6,382 nucleotides of DNA, taken from positions 4,335 to 10,716 of the forward strand of contig CAJOFP010000218.1 of NCBI GenBank assembly GCA_905233795.1. The letters are read 5' to 3'. The stretch comes from an uncultured Oscillibacter sp. Lineage in GTDB: Bacteria > Bacillota > Clostridia > Oscillospirales > Oscillospiraceae. This document shows positions 5,906 to 6,382 of this stretch, one piece after another (positions within the stretch are counted from its first letter, which is position 1; each line of letters opens with the position of its first letter). Below the pieces are notes generated by a model. It saw nothing but the letters and a program-made list of their open reading frames with translations. It was not told the DNA's origin and searched no databases. A program made the translations under genes and the position numbers.

Positions 5906-6382
5906 ATGAAAGAGATTGCTTTGAAATACGGGTGCAATCCCAATCAGAAGCCGTCGCGCATTTTCATGCGGGACGGGGGAGAGTTGCCGTTGGAAGTATT
6001 GAACGGCAAACCGGGTTATATTAATTTTCTGGACGCGCTGAACGCGTGGCAGTTGGTGCGGGAATTGAGCGCCGCCGCGAACGGGGATAATAAAAATAAT
6101 AAAATTCCCGCCGCCGCGTCTTTTAAACATGTATCGCCCGCCGGGGCCGCGCTGGGGCTGGATTTAAGCGACACGGAACGCGATATGTATTTTGTGGAAG
6201 CCGGCGCGGAGTTGACGCCAATGGCGTGCGCGTATATCCGGGCGCGGGGCGCGGATAGATTGTGTTCTTATGGCGACTGGGCGGCGTTGTCGGATATATG
6301 CGACGCGGCGACGGCGCGTTATTTAAAATTGGAAGTCTCGGACGGGATTATCGCGCCGGGATATACGGACGAGGCGCTGGAG
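5906..6382 (+). CDS. purH: Stand-alone AICAR formyltransferase (PurH C-terminal domain only), 3' end cut by window
   Basis: GGAGG (5893-5897) lies eight bases before this ATG. An ATG at 5901 is followed by a stop after two codons and is not the start. The 159 visible residues begin directly with [15 protein letters not shown], the start of the AICAR transformylase domain, which in bifunctional PurH lies about 200 residues in. The IMP cyclohydrolase half is therefore missing, as in many Clostridia that carry a stand-alone protein of about 390 residues and a separate cyclohydrolase. The enzyme formylates AICAR with 10-formyl-THF to [16 protein letters not shown] (71-80) holds the catalytic Lys74-His75 pair; [17 protein letters not shown] (102-118) and [11 protein letters not shown] (143-153) are typical. 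Residues about 59-67 form an Asn/Lys-rich insert. A cyclohydrolase gene is expected downstream. Confidence 0.92.
   Translation, partial: MKEIALKYGCNPNQKPSRIFMRDGGELPLEVLNGKPGYINFLDALNAWQLVRELSAAANGDNKNNKIPAAASFKHVSPAGAALGLDLSDTERDMYFVEAGAELTPMACAYIRARGADRLCSYGDWAALSDICDAATARYLKLEVSDGIIAPGYTDEALE
6087..6104 (+). repeat. 18-bp A/T sequence inside purH, also present in purN
   Basis: ATAATAAAAATAATAAAA here is identical to 5241-5258 in the purN tail, and its first 17 bases recur at 1012-1028 opposite the lipoprotein signal peptide. In purH it encodes part of NGDNKNNK, an insert not expected before the IPAAASFKH motif. It stands out sharply from the surrounding GC-rich codons. Confidence 0.7.

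Noticed and set aside
5901..5909. ATG at 5901 as the start of the AICAR transformylase, or a leader peptide
   Set aside because: It stops after two codons (ATG CTA TGA) and sits only three bases from GGAGG; the ATG at 5906 fits the family start.
5846..6130. Minus-strand frame opposite purH
   Set aside because: It is a shadow of the purH coding frame with no recognisable motif.

Overview
The window reads as a chromosomal segment from an uncultured-type member of the Clostridia (Firmicutes). The reasons are strong GGAGG ribosome binding sites, clostridial-style PurE, PurC, PurN and stand-alone AICAR transformylase sequences, and a Gram-positive type lipoprotein. Coding DNA is fairly GC-rich (many GCG, GGC and CCG codons), while the gaps between genes are almost pure A/T. 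This placement rests on remembered family sequences, not a search.

Layout: bases 1-1075 (minus strand) hold the 5' part of a lipoprotein with an alpha/beta-hydrolase (esterase/peptidase) fold, running off the left edge. Bases 1076-1387 are a divergent control region: a good sigma-70 type promoter for the lipoprotein gene, two inverted repeats, two sets of 11-bp tandem repeats, a possible extended -10 promoter for the rightward genes and a short GC-richer leader. From 1388 to the right edge lies a one-direction de novo purine operon: purE, purF, purC, purM, purN and a stand-alone AICAR transformylase (purH C-terminal half only, cut by the window edge). Together these cover PRA synthesis (PurF), the GAR transformylase step (PurN), AIR synthesis (PurM), carboxylation (PurE), SAICAR synthesis (PurC) and AICAR formylation. 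PurD, PurL, PurK, PurB and the IMP cyclohydrolase are not in the window.

Most notable: two neighbouring genes carry lesions of similar size. purM lacks about 49 nt after its SSGLHSNG motif and is thrown out of frame. purN lacks about 17 codons in frame, including the conserved Asp loop of the active site. Either the pathway is broken in this genome or the assembly lost short pieces; reads would decide. PurF belongs to the branch that begins MGGFFG and lacks the N-terminal cysteine nucleophile, yet keeps the PRPP motif and candidate Fe-S ligands. AT-rich low-complexity DNA recurs as spacers of nearly constant length (77-79 nt) and also appears inside coding sequence, giving Asn/Lys-rich inserts in PurN and PurH.
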